Source: Sellimonas catena (GTDB lineage: Bacteria > Bacillota > Clostridia > Lachnospirales > Lachnospiraceae). From it: DNA of 64,000 nt. Below the pieces are notes generated by a model that was not told the origin of the DNA, did not search any database, and was given only the letters and a program-made list of their open reading frames with translations. Below are positions 1-7,493 of the stretch, in pieces (within the stretch, counting starts at the first letter, position 1; each line of letters begins with the position of its first letter). Position numbers and translations under genes: made by a program. The stretch lies in the NCBI RefSeq assembly GCF_045063725.1, contig NZ_CP173695.1; one strand, given 5' to 3'.

Positions 1-387
1 CTGAATCTGAGCCATCGGAATCTGAACAGCGCCATCTTCGCAGGAGCCAGAATGTATGAAACGAATCTGGCGCAGACGGAGCTGTGCTTCTCTGATTTTA
101 CAGAGGCAACCTTGTTCTCCTGTGATCTCAAGGGCGTCACTGCTGAGGAAACATGCTTTAAAAAGATGGTGGCTGATGGCTGCACCTCCCGGGGAGCCAT
201 CTTTACCCACAGCAACTTTTCCGGCGCACTGATCCAGAGCTGCCGCATGGAACAGACCGACTGGACGAACTGCTGTACAGACAGTACTGTGTTCCATCAG
301 ACACCCATGGGGCAGGCAAAAATGATTCATGTAAGTGAGGACAAGCAGGACTGGAGCCAAGACTCCGGGCCTGCTCTTTCCATGTGA
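1..387 (+). CDS. Pentapeptide-repeat protein, 3' part
   Basis: The frame is open from the first base of the window, so the start lies upstream and only the C-terminal 128 codons are visible. The protein has the A(N/D)Lxx-like five-residue periodicity of pentapeptide-repeat proteins (for example SHRNLNSAIFAGA, then ETNLAQTELCFSDFTEATLF), a right-handed beta-helix fold. Such proteins sit beside DUF6103 genes in Clostridia conjugative elements. Its stop lies 12 bases before the next start, which suggests cotranscription. The biochemical role is unknown; DNA mimicry is known for some family members but cannot be inferred here. Confidence 0.7.
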   Translation: MNLSHRNLNSAIFAGARMYETNLAQTELCFSDFTEATLFSCDLKGVTAEETCFKKMVADGCTSRGAIFTHSNFSGALIQSCRMEQTDWTNCCTDSTVFHQTPMGQAKMIHVSEDKQDWSQDSGPALSM

Positions 388-398
388 AGGAGGAACCT

Positions 399-659
399 AT
401 GAAGAAAACCAATGTAACAATTTCTTTTGATGAAGAAAAGCTGACTGCGCTCCGGCTCTACATGGAGCAGAAAGATCTGCAGCTTGAAGATGAGCTAACC
501 AAAGCCATGGAAGGATTCTATGGCAAACATGTCCCGTCCAATGTGCGGGATTTTATTGAGATGCGCTCCAGCGAACCAGCAGATCCTGCGCCCAGAGTAA
601 GGCGGCCCAGACCGGAGAAAAAAGAACAGACACCGACAGCTGCGGGAGGGAATCCTTAA
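399..659 (+). CDS. DUF6103-like small element protein
   Basis: This 86-residue protein starts at ATG 399, chosen because AAGGAGG (387-393) lies 5 bases upstream. The N-terminus (TNVTISFDEEKLTALRLYME) looks like a small DNA-binding or ribbon-helix-helix-type segment. The tail is rich in Pro, Arg and Glu and looks disordered. The N-terminus resembles that of the 227-residue protein at 2412, which begins NDIDVTVYFNEYRLAALDEIL. Proteins of this kind accompany relaxase and methyltransferase genes in Lachnospiraceae integrative elements. The family assignment to DUF6103 is from memory; the function is unknown. Confidence 0.6.
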   Translation: MKKTNVTISFDEEKLTALRLYMEQKDLQLEDELTKAMEGFYGKHVPSNVRDFIEMRSSEPADPAPRVRRPRPEKKEQTPTAAGGNP

Positions 660-747
660 CAACGCATCTGAAAGACCAATGAATAACGAATCGTGAGGTG
701 ATTGACATGCGAAAAGTTCTGTAATAGGAAAATCAACGGGAATCAGA

Positions 748-2388
748 CTGCGGCTTGGGAGCCTGTTCGATGGGATTGGCGGTTTTCCTTTATCTGCTGT
801 CCGGAACGGAATCCTTCCGATATGGGCCAGTGAAATAGAACCTTTTCCGATCCAGGTGACCAGGCAGCGGTTCCCGGAGACGCTCCATGTGGGCGATATT
901 ACGAAATTAAAAGGGGCGGAACTTCCGGCTGTAGATATCATTACGGGCGGATCACCCTGTCAGGATCTGAGCATCGCGGGAAAGCGCGCAGGCTTGTCCG
1001 GGGAGCGTTCCGGACTATTTATGGAGCAGATCCGGATCGTAAAGGAGATGAGAAAGACAGATGCAAAAAGACAACGAGGAAATGAAACAGTTAACCCTTG
1101 CGGAATTGTTCCCCGATTCATGGTGTGGGAAAACGTCCCCGGAGCATTCTCATCTTCAAACGGAGAAGATTTCAGAGCGGTCCTGGAGGAAATCTGCAGG
1201 ATCGCCGACCATACCATATCTGTTCCTCGACCTCCGGCCGGGAGGTGGAAATCTGCTGGGGCCATATTGGGAAGTGGATTCTCTGTCGCTTGGAGAGTCC
1301 TGGACGCTCAATACTGGGGAGTCCCCCAGAGACGTAAGAGAATCTTTCTTGTCGCAGATTTTGGAGGAACATCCGCCCCGGAAATATTATTTAAGCAGGA
1401 AAGCCTGCCTGGGTATTCTGCGGAGATCAGCAGAACGGGGCAAGGAGCTTCCGGAGATACTCAAAAAAGCACTGGAGATCCAGGCGGGGATCAAATAGGT
1501 CAGGAAGGATTCATGGCTTTCCATATTAATCAAAGAGAGGAAACGATTAACCTGGGCCATGTTTCCGGCGCATTGATGGCAACAAGAAATATGCAGATGC
1601 AGACCTTTATCGCCGGATTCCCTGACCAGCAGAAAGAGCCGACTCTCTGCCTGAACGATCAGGGCGGCCAGGTGATGGACTGCAGTGTAGATGTGGCAGG
1701 AACACTTCGGGCGCAGATGTCCGGTCATCCTCCGCTGGTTTTTGATAACCATGGGCAGGATCTCCGATTCACCGGCCCCGTTGAAAAAGCACAGGCGGTA
1801 ACTGCATCATACGGGATGGGAGGCAATACGCAATCCCTGGTACTATTTGAAAACCACGGGATCGATGGACGTTATACCGGACCGCTGCCGGTATCCCCGA
1901 CACTGTCAGCCAGAAGCGGCACAGGTGGCAATAATCTTCCTCTGATCGCGGAGGAACCGGACAGCTATTGTATTGCCGGGAATATCATTGACCGGCAGAG
2001 TAAAAATGGCGGGAATGGGTTTGGCTATCAGGAAGATATCAGTTACACCCTGAATACAACAGACCGGCATGCAGTCTATAGCCGCCAGCGAGTGGATGAA
2101 TTCCAGGAAAGCAAAGTCGCTGGCACAGAAAGCGCCAGACAATATAAAGATGCAACTGACCTAATCTGCCAGCCTGAGGTAAACAGAAATCTAATCCGCC
2201 GTCTCACTCCTCTGGAGTGTGAGCGGCTGCAGGGTTTCCCGGATGGCTGGACTTTGATCGATGGGGCATCTGACTCGCCAAGGTATAAAGCCCTGGGCAA
2301 TAGTGTGGCAATCCCGTGTGTTACTTTTGTTCTGCGTGGGATTGTTCTGATTATGGAGAAAGAGTTTGCAGAGAAACAGAAAAACTGA
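748..2388 (+). CDS. C5 cytosine DNA methyltransferase with unclear start
   Basis: This protein transfers a methyl group from SAM to cytosine in DNA and probably protects or marks the mobile element. All core motifs are visible in one frame: motif I FDGIGGF, catalytic GGSPCQDLSIAG, ENV in VWENVPGAF, QRR in GVPQRRKRIFLVADF, and the C-terminal RRLTPLECERLQGFPDGWT and ALGNSVAIP. The first ATG or GTG in frame (GTG 856) would delete motif I, so it cannot be the start of a working enzyme. CTG 748 gives the usual (M)RLGSLFDGIGGF. Alternatively translation began at ATG 707 (ribosome site GAGGTG) and a frameshift now stops it after five codons. A long variable region lies between QRR and the C-terminal motifs, as expected for the target-recognition part. 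Confidence 0.8.
   Translation: MRLGSLFDGIGGFPLSAVRNGILPIWASEIEPFPIQVTRQRFPETLHVGDITKLKGAELPAVDIITGGSPCQDLSIAGKRAGLSGERSGLFMEQIRIVKEMRKTDAKRQRGNETVNPCGIVPRFMVWENVPGAFSSSNGEDFRAVLEEICRIADHTISVPRPPAGRWKSAGAILGSGFSVAWRVLDAQYWGVPQRRKRIFLVADFGGTSAPEILFKQESLPGYSAEISRTGQGASGDTQKSTGDPGGDQIGQEGFMAFHINQREETINLGHVSGALMATRNMQMQTFIAGFPDQQKEPTLCLNDQGGQVMDCSVDVAGTLRAQMSGHPPLVFDNHGQDLRFTGPVEKAQAVTASYGMGGNTQSLVLFENHGIDGRYTGPLPVSPTLSARSGTGGNNLPLIAEEPDSYCIAGNIIDRQSKNGGNGFGYQEDISYTLNTTDRHAVYSRQRVDEFQESKVAGTESARQYKDATDLICQPEVNRNLIRRLTPLECERLQGFPDGWTLIDGASDSPRYKALGNSVAIPCVTFVLRGIVLIMEKEFAEKQKN
1061..1498 (+). CDS. ORF nested in the methyltransferase gene, other frame
   Basis: This 145-codon frame lies wholly inside the methyltransferase gene, read one frame over. 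It starts at ATG 1061 and stops at 1498. It is not low-complexity; it reads LAELFPDSWCGKTSPEHS near the start and KYYLSRKACLGILRRSAERG near the end. I recall proteins with this LFxDxxxKTSPE and KACxGILRRAxxRGKxLP pattern as recurrent hypothetical proteins beside phage and element methyltransferases, so it is probably translated. It covers the stretch encoding ENV to QRR in the main frame. Function is unknown. Reality of the protein is inferred, not proven. Confidence 0.5.
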   Translation: MQKDNEEMKQLTLAELFPDSWCGKTSPEHSHLQTEKISERSWRKSAGSPTIPYLFLDLRPGGGNLLGPYWEVDSLSLGESWTLNTGESPRDVRESFLSQILEEHPPRKYYLSRKACLGILRRSAERGKELPEILKKALEIQAGIK

Positions 2389-2411
2389 ATCGAAGATTGG
2401 AGGCATAACCA

Positions 2412-3095
2412 ATGAATGATATCGATGTTACCGTATATTTTAACGAGTATCGGCTCGCTGCTCTGGACGAGATCCTGACTGATCAGGGGCGTACCATCGA
2501 AGGTGTGCTGCGGAAATGTTTTGAAGAAACCTATGCGTCTCTCGTCCCGGAAGAAAAGCGTGAGGAAATCGAAACACTGATCTGTCAGGAAGAAGCGAAA
2601 GCACAACGTGAGGCTGAAGCTGCCAGACGATTTGCTGTGATCCATTTCCATGAGGACGGGGATGATTTTCATTTCACTTCCGACCTGCGAAACAACTTCT
2701 ACAGTGCGGCTTATCTCTATCGGAATTTTATGCGGGAGAATGAGGGCAGGCTGACCTTGGACAGTCTGGCGCTTTCTTTTGGAGAACATCAGCCTATTGA
2801 TGACCTGACCTTCTCTGTCTTATGCACCGCTATGGAGCATGATGATCGAATTACCGCGCTCCTGGAATTTGATTTTGACGATGGAACGATCAGCGTAAAA
2901 GAGCAGGGCGATCCGGAGTGGCGGGCTTATCGTCTGAAAGATGTTTCTACTGCGGTCTACCGTGCTGAGCGCAAATCTACAATCCCAATAGCAGCAAAAG
3001 AGCTGATCTTCGAAGAAGCATTGCGGGATCGTGAGATTGACTGGCATTCTCCCGAACAGGCAGAAGAAACAACGCCGCCGGTTCAGGAGATGTGA
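2412..3095 (+). CDS. Element protein with DUF6103-like N-terminus
   Basis: This 227-residue hypothetical protein starts at ATG 2412 after a GGAGG site near 2399. Residues 1-45 resemble the small protein at 399. Residues 55-75 are a charged Glu/Ala/Arg-rich helix, probably coiled coil. The rest is acidic (HEDGDDFHF, LEFDFDDGTISVKEQGD) with no catalytic motif that I recognise. It follows the methyltransferase by 23 bases and precedes the putative transfer origin, so it is probably part of the element's maintenance or transfer module. No function can be assigned. Confidence 0.6.
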   Translation: MNDIDVTVYFNEYRLAALDEILTDQGRTIEGVLRKCFEETYASLVPEEKREEIETLICQEEAKAQREAEAARRFAVIHFHEDGDDFHFTSDLRNNFYSAAYLYRNFMRENEGRLTLDSLALSFGEHQPIDDLTFSVLCTAMEHDDRITALLEFDFDDGTISVKEQGDPEWRAYRLKDVSTAVYRAERKSTIPIAAKELIFEEALRDREIDWHSPEQAEETTPPVQEM

Positions 3096-3498
3096 TGCGA
3101 AAAGGAACACCCCTGTGAGCCGCCTGTCGACCCCGTGTTGCGATTTTGTGGGCGAGGTCGAGGAAGTTATCCCTCCCCGCTGGTTTACGAGACGTTTGCG
3201 CCCCGTGTGAAGACAGGCTCCGCCCATGGAAAAGCAACGGTTCCCCGTGCGGATACAGGGTCGAAAATCAAGCAGGAGAAAGGGGCGGTGCCGCATGGCG
3301 GCCCCGCCCCAGCTCACTGTGTCCGGCAGAGCCGGCCACTTCAAGGCATTCCGCCGATTTCGAAAGAAATAGCATTACGGTGCCGGATTTGGGAAAAAGG
3401 TTCCTGGTCAGGTGCTTCCATTCCCTGAGAACCAGAGGTTTCAAGGAATGTTACGGTGCTTTGGCAGGTTCCTATGAATAAGAAGGAGGATTTCAGAC
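3096..3498 (+). other. Gene-free transfer-origin-like region
   Basis: This 400-base stretch between the methyltransferase module and the mobilization accessory gene holds no convincing gene. It is unusually GC-rich and contains a strong hairpin at 3282-3310. Relaxase-linked accessory genes usually lie directly beside oriT, so this is the best oriT candidate in the window. No nick site can be named from sequence alone. Confidence 0.4.
3282..3310 (+). repeat. Long GC hairpin, oriT candidate
   Basis: GGGGCGG-T-GCCGC, loop ATG, GCGGC-C-CCGCCCC forms a 12-bp paired stem with one internal mismatch and a 3-base loop. There is no T-run after it, so it is not a typical terminator. Its position upstream of the relaxase accessory gene suggests an oriT inverted repeat. 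Confidence 0.5.
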
Positions 3499-3936
3499 AT
3501 GCAGGATACAGAGGCAAAAAAGAAAGAAATCAAACGCCGCTTCCAGCTCTGGATCAGGCCATCCACCCTGGAGTTGGCGGACACTCTCTATAAAAAAGAC
3601 AACTGCGACAGTAAGAGCGAGTTCATTGAAAAGGCTGTCATTTTTTATGCGGGATATCTTTCCGCAGAGGACAACAAAATCTATCTCCCCAATATCGTCA
3701 CATCCACACTGAAAAGCATTGTGGCGGAGAGCGATCACCGGCAGAACCGGATGATCTTCAAGCTGGCTGTGGAGCTGGCGGTGATGATGAATGTGGTCGC
3801 GGCGAATAACAACATCGATCCGGTGTCACTGGAACGCTTGCGGGGAGAATGTGTCAAGGAGGTCAAAAGGCTGAATGGCTCCTTCTCTTTTGATGATGCG
3901 GTGAGCTGGCAGAAGGGATGGGAGGAAGACGAGTGA
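3499..3936 (+). CDS. MobC-like relaxase accessory protein
   Basis: This 145-residue protein starts at ATG 3499 with an AAGGAGG site at 3482-3488. Residues 10-60 (RRFQLWIRPSTLELADTLY, SKSEFIEKAVIFYAGYL) have the strand-helix-helix pattern of ribbon-helix-helix DNA-binding proteins. In Clostridia elements this family lies directly upstream of MobP-type relaxases and presumably helps load the relaxase on oriT. Here a TIR gene and a cargo block now separate it from the relaxase at 8082, which looks like secondary insertion. Confidence 0.6.
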   Translation: MQDTEAKKKEIKRRFQLWIRPSTLELADTLYKKDNCDSKSEFIEKAVIFYAGYLSAEDNKIYLPNIVTSTLKSIVAESDHRQNRMIFKLAVELAVMMNVVAANNNIDPVSLERLRGECVKEVKRLNGSFSFDDAVSWQKGWEEDE

Positions 3937-3952
3937 AATGGATAAAGTAGAT

Positions 3953-3980
3953 TACAATTTAACGTACAGTATGATATAAT
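3953..3980 (+). promoter_or_regulatory. Promoter before the TIR gene
   Basis: TTACAA (3953-3958), a 16-base spacer and a perfect TATAAT (3975-3980) lie 56 bases before the TIR gene start. The gene thus appears to have its own promoter. Confidence 0.5.
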
Positions 3981-4035
3981 AATTTTCAAGTTGTTTGGAA
4001 AAGAGAATGAGAAAAATATGTAGAAGGAGATGCAT

Positions 4036-5061
4036 ATGGAGAATAGAATTGTTATTTCCGATGAGGCAGAAAGTGTGTTGAAAGAGATAGTAGATAATGA
4101 GAAAGTATCGGATTATTGGAAAAATAGATTTGAAAATTTAAGTAATCGAGATGATACGATTCTCAGAGGCTGTTTTAAGGAATTAAGAGAATCTGGTTTG
4201 ATACATGTTCAATGGGGAGATAACTATCCTTATCAAATACAAATCCTTAAAGATAGTTATTTGTATGAGGAAAAGAAAGAGCAAGAAAGAAGATTAGGCA
4301 TGTCGCAATTTGAAAAGGAACTACATGATTTATTAAAAAGAACAGAAAGCATTCAACCTCCGGCTAATGCAGCAGCGGGGGATTTTGATTTACATAAGTA
4401 TAATCAGCCAAGTGAGGATTGGATAAATGATTTTGAAATTTTTTATAACAAATATTTGAAAGAACATGCTCTTGGTTCAAGAATTAAAACTATTTTATTT
4501 CATCGTAACTTAGGCGCATATAGGCAACTTGTATCGTGTCTTAAAAGTATTAGTAAGGATCAGGAATTTATTGATAAAATGAATGGTATCGAAAAAACAA
4601 CGGTTCCCGTATACCAAGCCAATATGCTTCCAGAATATGATGTTTTTCTTTCTCATGCCAACAAGGACAAAGCTGATCTCGTAGATGAGTTGAATGATTC
4701 TCTTGAAAAACTTGGCGTGAAAATATTTTATGATAAAAAATCTCTTGAATGGGGAGATAAATGGAAAGACCGTATTTTAGATGGAACGAAAAAAGCTGAA
4801 TTTGCTATTATTGTAATTTCTGAAAATTTCTTTGATCGTGAATGGACAGAAAAGGAACTGAATGAATTCCTGAATAGGCAAAATAGAAATGGACAGAAAT
4901 TGATATTGCCGATTGTTCACAATATTACTAACGAAGATTTAAGGAAGAAGTATCCCTCGGTTGCAGATATTCAAGCTATAGATTCTAAAGAATATTCTTG
5001 TGATGAAATTGCTTTACTCTTTGCTCGACAACTGATTAAACGATTGAAGGCTCAAAACTAG
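4036..5061 (+). CDS. TIR-domain protein, possible phage defence
   Basis: This 341-residue protein starts at ATG 4036, chosen over ATG 4030 because AAGGAG (4024-4029) touches the earlier codon. The C-terminal third is a TIR domain: YDVFLSHANKDKADLVDEL opens it, GVKIFYDKKSLEWGDKW follows, and the Glu-bearing helix is REWTEKELNEFL. TIR domains of bacteria commonly cleave NAD in defence systems. The N-terminal 200 residues look like a winged-helix or sensor region, with no recognised domain. The gene is visibly AT-rich beside GC-rich neighbours, has its own promoter and no partner gene, so it looks like a separately acquired single-gene cargo. Confidence 0.75.
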   Translation: MENRIVISDEAESVLKEIVDNEKVSDYWKNRFENLSNRDDTILRGCFKELRESGLIHVQWGDNYPYQIQILKDSYLYEEKKEQERRLGMSQFEKELHDLLKRTESIQPPANAAAGDFDLHKYNQPSEDWINDFEIFYNKYLKEHALGSRIKTILFHRNLGAYRQLVSCLKSISKDQEFIDKMNGIEKTTVPVYQANMLPEYDVFLSHANKDKADLVDELNDSLEKLGVKIFYDKKSLEWGDKWKDRILDGTKKAEFAIIVISENFFDREWTEKELNEFLNRQNRNGQKLILPIVHNITNEDLRKKYPSVADIQAIDSKEYSCDEIALLFARQLIKRLKAQN

Positions 5062-5106
5062 TATCAGCCTATTATATATATAATATATATAAGGGAATAT
5101 AGTATC

Positions 5107-5190
5107 CCGGCAGGAAATCTCTTACGAGGTCTCCTGCTTTTTCTTTACTCTAAAACGGAAGGAGGATTCTCATGATCCGTCTTGTCACTA
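5107..5190 (+). repeat. Direct repeat copy A with relaxase-start remnant
   Basis: This segment nearly matches 8019-8100, the leader and first codons of the relaxase gene. It carries the same GCAGGA...TCCTGC hairpin with TTTTTC tail, the same GGAAGGAGG ribosome site, and an ATG at 5172. The ATG reads MIRLVTIK then stops, against MARLVTKF in the real relaxase. It marks the left edge of the inserted cargo block. Confidence 0.8.
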
Positions 5191-5217
5191 TCAAATGATT
5201 AACAGGTAAAAAAGGAA

Positions 5218-5246
5218 TTGCAGTCCCATATATCTTCTGATATAAT
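5218..5246 (+). promoter_or_regulatory. Promoter of small cargo operon
   Basis: TTGCAG (5218-5223), a 17-base spacer and TATAAT (5241-5246) form a strong sigma-A promoter. The operator at 5251-5266 covers the expected start of transcription, which fits repression. Confidence 0.75.
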
Positions 5247-5250
5247 ATTA

Positions 5251-5266
5251 GTTAGTTATCACTAAC
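5251..5266. promoter_or_regulatory. Palindromic operator GTTAG-N6-CTAAC (copy 1)
   Basis: GTTAG-TTATCA-CTAAC is a perfect inverted repeat, extended by one more pair (GTTAGT/ACTAAC). It lies just after the -10 box. The same architecture recurs at 11977, 12012 and 27995. Confidence 0.8.
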
Positions 5267-5292
5267 CTATTTGCGCATAGGAGGGTACATCC

Positions 5293-5946
5293 ATGTTTAC
5301 TGTTCGTCCATATAAGGAAGAAGATGCTGCGGCCTGCAGGGATTGCTTCTACGAAGGATTCTTTTCATGCTCTGTGGATCAGAACGATAAAATACTTTTG
5401 CGTGACTACGCACAGATCCTGATTGAAAAATGCAATTTCACCTATGTTGCGGAAACGGAGGATCATCAGGTCGTAGGATTCATCTGTGGAAAATATGATA
5501 AGCGTTTCAGCAAGGCTCTGGCAGCTCAGTATGAGACAAAAAAGCACTATGGCCGTTGGTGTAAAATGTTCCTCAAGTTCTATCTGAAAAGATATAAAAT
5601 GTCAGCACCATTCCAGAAGCAGTTTGATGCCTTTTTCCGTCAGCTACAGGAAAGGGATAAGGAAACCGTTGGGAAATGCGATCTGGAACTCGTTGCCCTT
5701 TCGTCCAGAAGGAATTACAGAAAGGGGTTGGGAACCGCATTGGTCACACAATTTTTGAATCGGGCAAAAGCTGATGGAGCAGATCGTGTGCGGCTTTTTA
5801 CGAACACTCTTGCATCGTGGGAGTTTTATGAAAAACGTGGATTTAAGAAAGTGGCAGAGAAGCCCTTTCAGGATGGCTCTGGCAATCAGTCCCTCGTTTA
5901 TGAGTACGTTTTGAAGGAGAATGAATATGAAAAACACCATCTGTGA
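5293..5946 (+). CDS. GNAT family N-acetyltransferase
   Basis: This 217-residue protein is predicted to move an acetyl group from acetyl-CoA to an unknown amine. The acetyl-CoA site reads LELVALSSRRNYRKGLGTALV (about residues 133-153), followed by AKADGADRVRLFTN and the family-typical WEFYEKRGFKKV. A GGAGG site lies upstream. It is the first gene of a four-gene operon under the GTTAG operator. Its stop overlaps the next gene. Its partners suggest it modifies the same small molecule handled by the hydrolases. Confidence 0.8.
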   Translation: MFTVRPYKEEDAAACRDCFYEGFFSCSVDQNDKILLRDYAQILIEKCNFTYVAETEDHQVVGFICGKYDKRFSKALAAQYETKKHYGRWCKMFLKFYLKRYKMSAPFQKQFDAFFRQLQERDKETVGKCDLELVALSSRRNYRKGLGTALVTQFLNRAKADGADRVRLFTNTLASWEFYEKRGFKKVAEKPFQDGSGNQSLVYEYVLKENEYEKHHL

Positions 5947-6631
5947 AAAACTGATGTGGTCAGCGATGACACCTGCTATTTTCAAATATATCGCAGCCAA
6001 TTGCAAAAATACGGATACATTCAGGGTGAAGAAGAAATCGCGTAAAAACTTTAAAGATATGTTGGCGAGGACACCCGACATAGGCGGTTTTACGAAAAAT
6101 CCTCTGCGAATCTGTCTTTCCGGCGGAATTGTCTGGATGGCAGTTTATAAGGCAATGGATGGGGCGATGAGCCATGAGCAGTTCGGGGAAATGGTGACAG
6201 CCACGATGCAGGCGTCGCTCATTAAAAAAGCTTTCGGGAGTAAAAATCCATTTGATATGGAATATCAAAAAAAGAAAGTCAAGAAGGACAGAATTGCAAA
6301 TGCCATATCCGACAGCGAATTCAACTGGATGACGGAGACGATTCCCGGAAGGGATGCAGACGAATACACCATCAACTATCACAGGTGCGGCCTGTGTGCG
6401 CTTGGAAAACAGGAGCATTTGGAAGAACTGATACCCTATATGTGTGCCATGGATTTTATTTCTGCTGATCTCATGGGCGGCGTGTTATACAGGACAGGTA
6501 CACTTGCAGAGGGCGCAGAAAAGTGTGATTTCTATGTTTGCAAAAAGGACTCTAAATGGGATAAAGAAAGAAAATACGGACAGCAATCCAAGCTGCAAAA
6601 ACAGGGAGAGTTGGGAAAGTGGAATATGTGA
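5927..6631 (+). CDS. ATC-hydrolase family protein (paralogue 1)
   Basis: This 234-residue protein resembles the L-2-amino-thiazoline-4-carboxylate (ATC) hydrolase family, whose founder opens a thiazoline ring to N-carbamoyl-cysteine. The start is ATG 5927 (AAGGAG at 5914-5919). The family signature is present: HRCGLC, then CAMDF (C-x2-D), then RTGTLAEGAEKCDFYV (R-T-x-T...CD). It overlaps the GNAT gene and the hydrolase gene that follows, which shows tight coupling. Three further paralogues lie in the large operon at 14962, 19529 and 20188. The true substrate is unknown. Confidence 0.7.
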   Translation: MKNTICEKLMWSAMTPAIFKYIAANCKNTDTFRVKKKSRKNFKDMLARTPDIGGFTKNPLRICLSGGIVWMAVYKAMDGAMSHEQFGEMVTATMQASLIKKAFGSKNPFDMEYQKKKVKKDRIANAISDSEFNWMTETIPGRDADEYTINYHRCGLCALGKQEHLEELIPYMCAMDFISADLMGGVLYRTGTLAEGAEKCDFYVCKKDSKWDKERKYGQQSKLQKQGELGKWNM

Positions 6632-7491
6632 CGGTTGCACAGGAGGGCTTCTATGGACTTTATCATGTCCCTGTTAAGGATCATGATCCCAAAAAGGTCG
6701 TCATCGTAGTAGGCGGCAGCGAAGGGAATGAAAATATCCCGATGAATGTGGGTGCTATGTTTGCCAGGTGCGGCATCGCCGCGTTAGGTATTTGTTACTG
6801 GAACGTAGACGGGCTGCCGAAAGAACTGGTTCGGGTGCCTGTCGATCCATTTGAAAAAGCGATCCTGTGGCTGAAAAACAAAGGATATGAAAAGATTATC
6901 ATGTATGGCATTTCAAAAGGCGCTGAACTGGTATTGCTTTGCGCTTCTCTTATGCCGGATATCTGCGGCGTTGTTGCCCTCTCCCCGATCCACTGTATAT
7001 GGGGAGGCATGTACGGGAATAAAAGCATGGCATCGAAAACTTTTTCATCTGCCTCCGAATTCACATACAGGGGAAAAGATTTTCCGTGTATGACAGCGCA
7101 TCTGAAATATGGGCCGGCAATCCGGAACCTCATCCTCCATCAGCAGTTCGAGTTATCCTACATCTACGAAGAACCGCTGAAACATTTTGATGAGGATACA
7201 GCCATTCATGTGGAGAACATTCAGGGAAACATTTTATTTATTTACGCAAAGGAAGATCTCATGTGGCCCAGCAAAGAGGCGGTGGCATATATGGTAAACC
7301 GTCTGGAAAAACACCGATTTGCTTTCCGGGTGGATGTCCTGGAATATGAAAAAGCAAGCCACATTCTTGTTCCATTAAATCCATCTAAGCTGAAAATGTT
7401 TAAAATTGAGAGACAATATCCGGAAGATTGCAGGCGCAGCCGTGAAGACGCTTTCCATAAAACGATAAAATGGATATCGGAGGTAAAGTGA
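6619..7491 (+). CDS. Alpha/beta hydrolase, BAAT C-terminal type
   Basis: This 290-residue enzyme resembles the C-terminal domain of bile-acid-CoA:amino-acid N-acyltransferases and acyl-CoA thioesterases. The nucleophile elbow is YGISKGAELVLL (G-x-S-x-G). A likely Asp is in YAKEDLMWPS and the His in ASHILVPL, giving a complete triad in the usual order. GTG 6619 is the start that overlaps the upstream stop. It may transfer or release an acyl group on the operon's product. It is one of three alpha/beta hydrolases in the two linked operons. Confidence 0.75.
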   Translation: MEYVTVAQEGFYGLYHVPVKDHDPKKVVIVVGGSEGNENIPMNVGAMFARCGIAALGICYWNVDGLPKELVRVPVDPFEKAILWLKNKGYEKIIMYGISKGAELVLLCASLMPDICGVVALSPIHCIWGGMYGNKSMASKTFSSASEFTYRGKDFPCMTAHLKYGPAIRNLILHQQFELSYIYEEPLKHFDEDTAIHVENIQGNILFIYAKEDLMWPSKEAVAYMVNRLEKHRFAFRVDVLEYEKASHILVPLNPSKLKMFKIERQYPEDCRRSREDAFHKTIKWISEVK

Positions 7492-7493
7492 AT

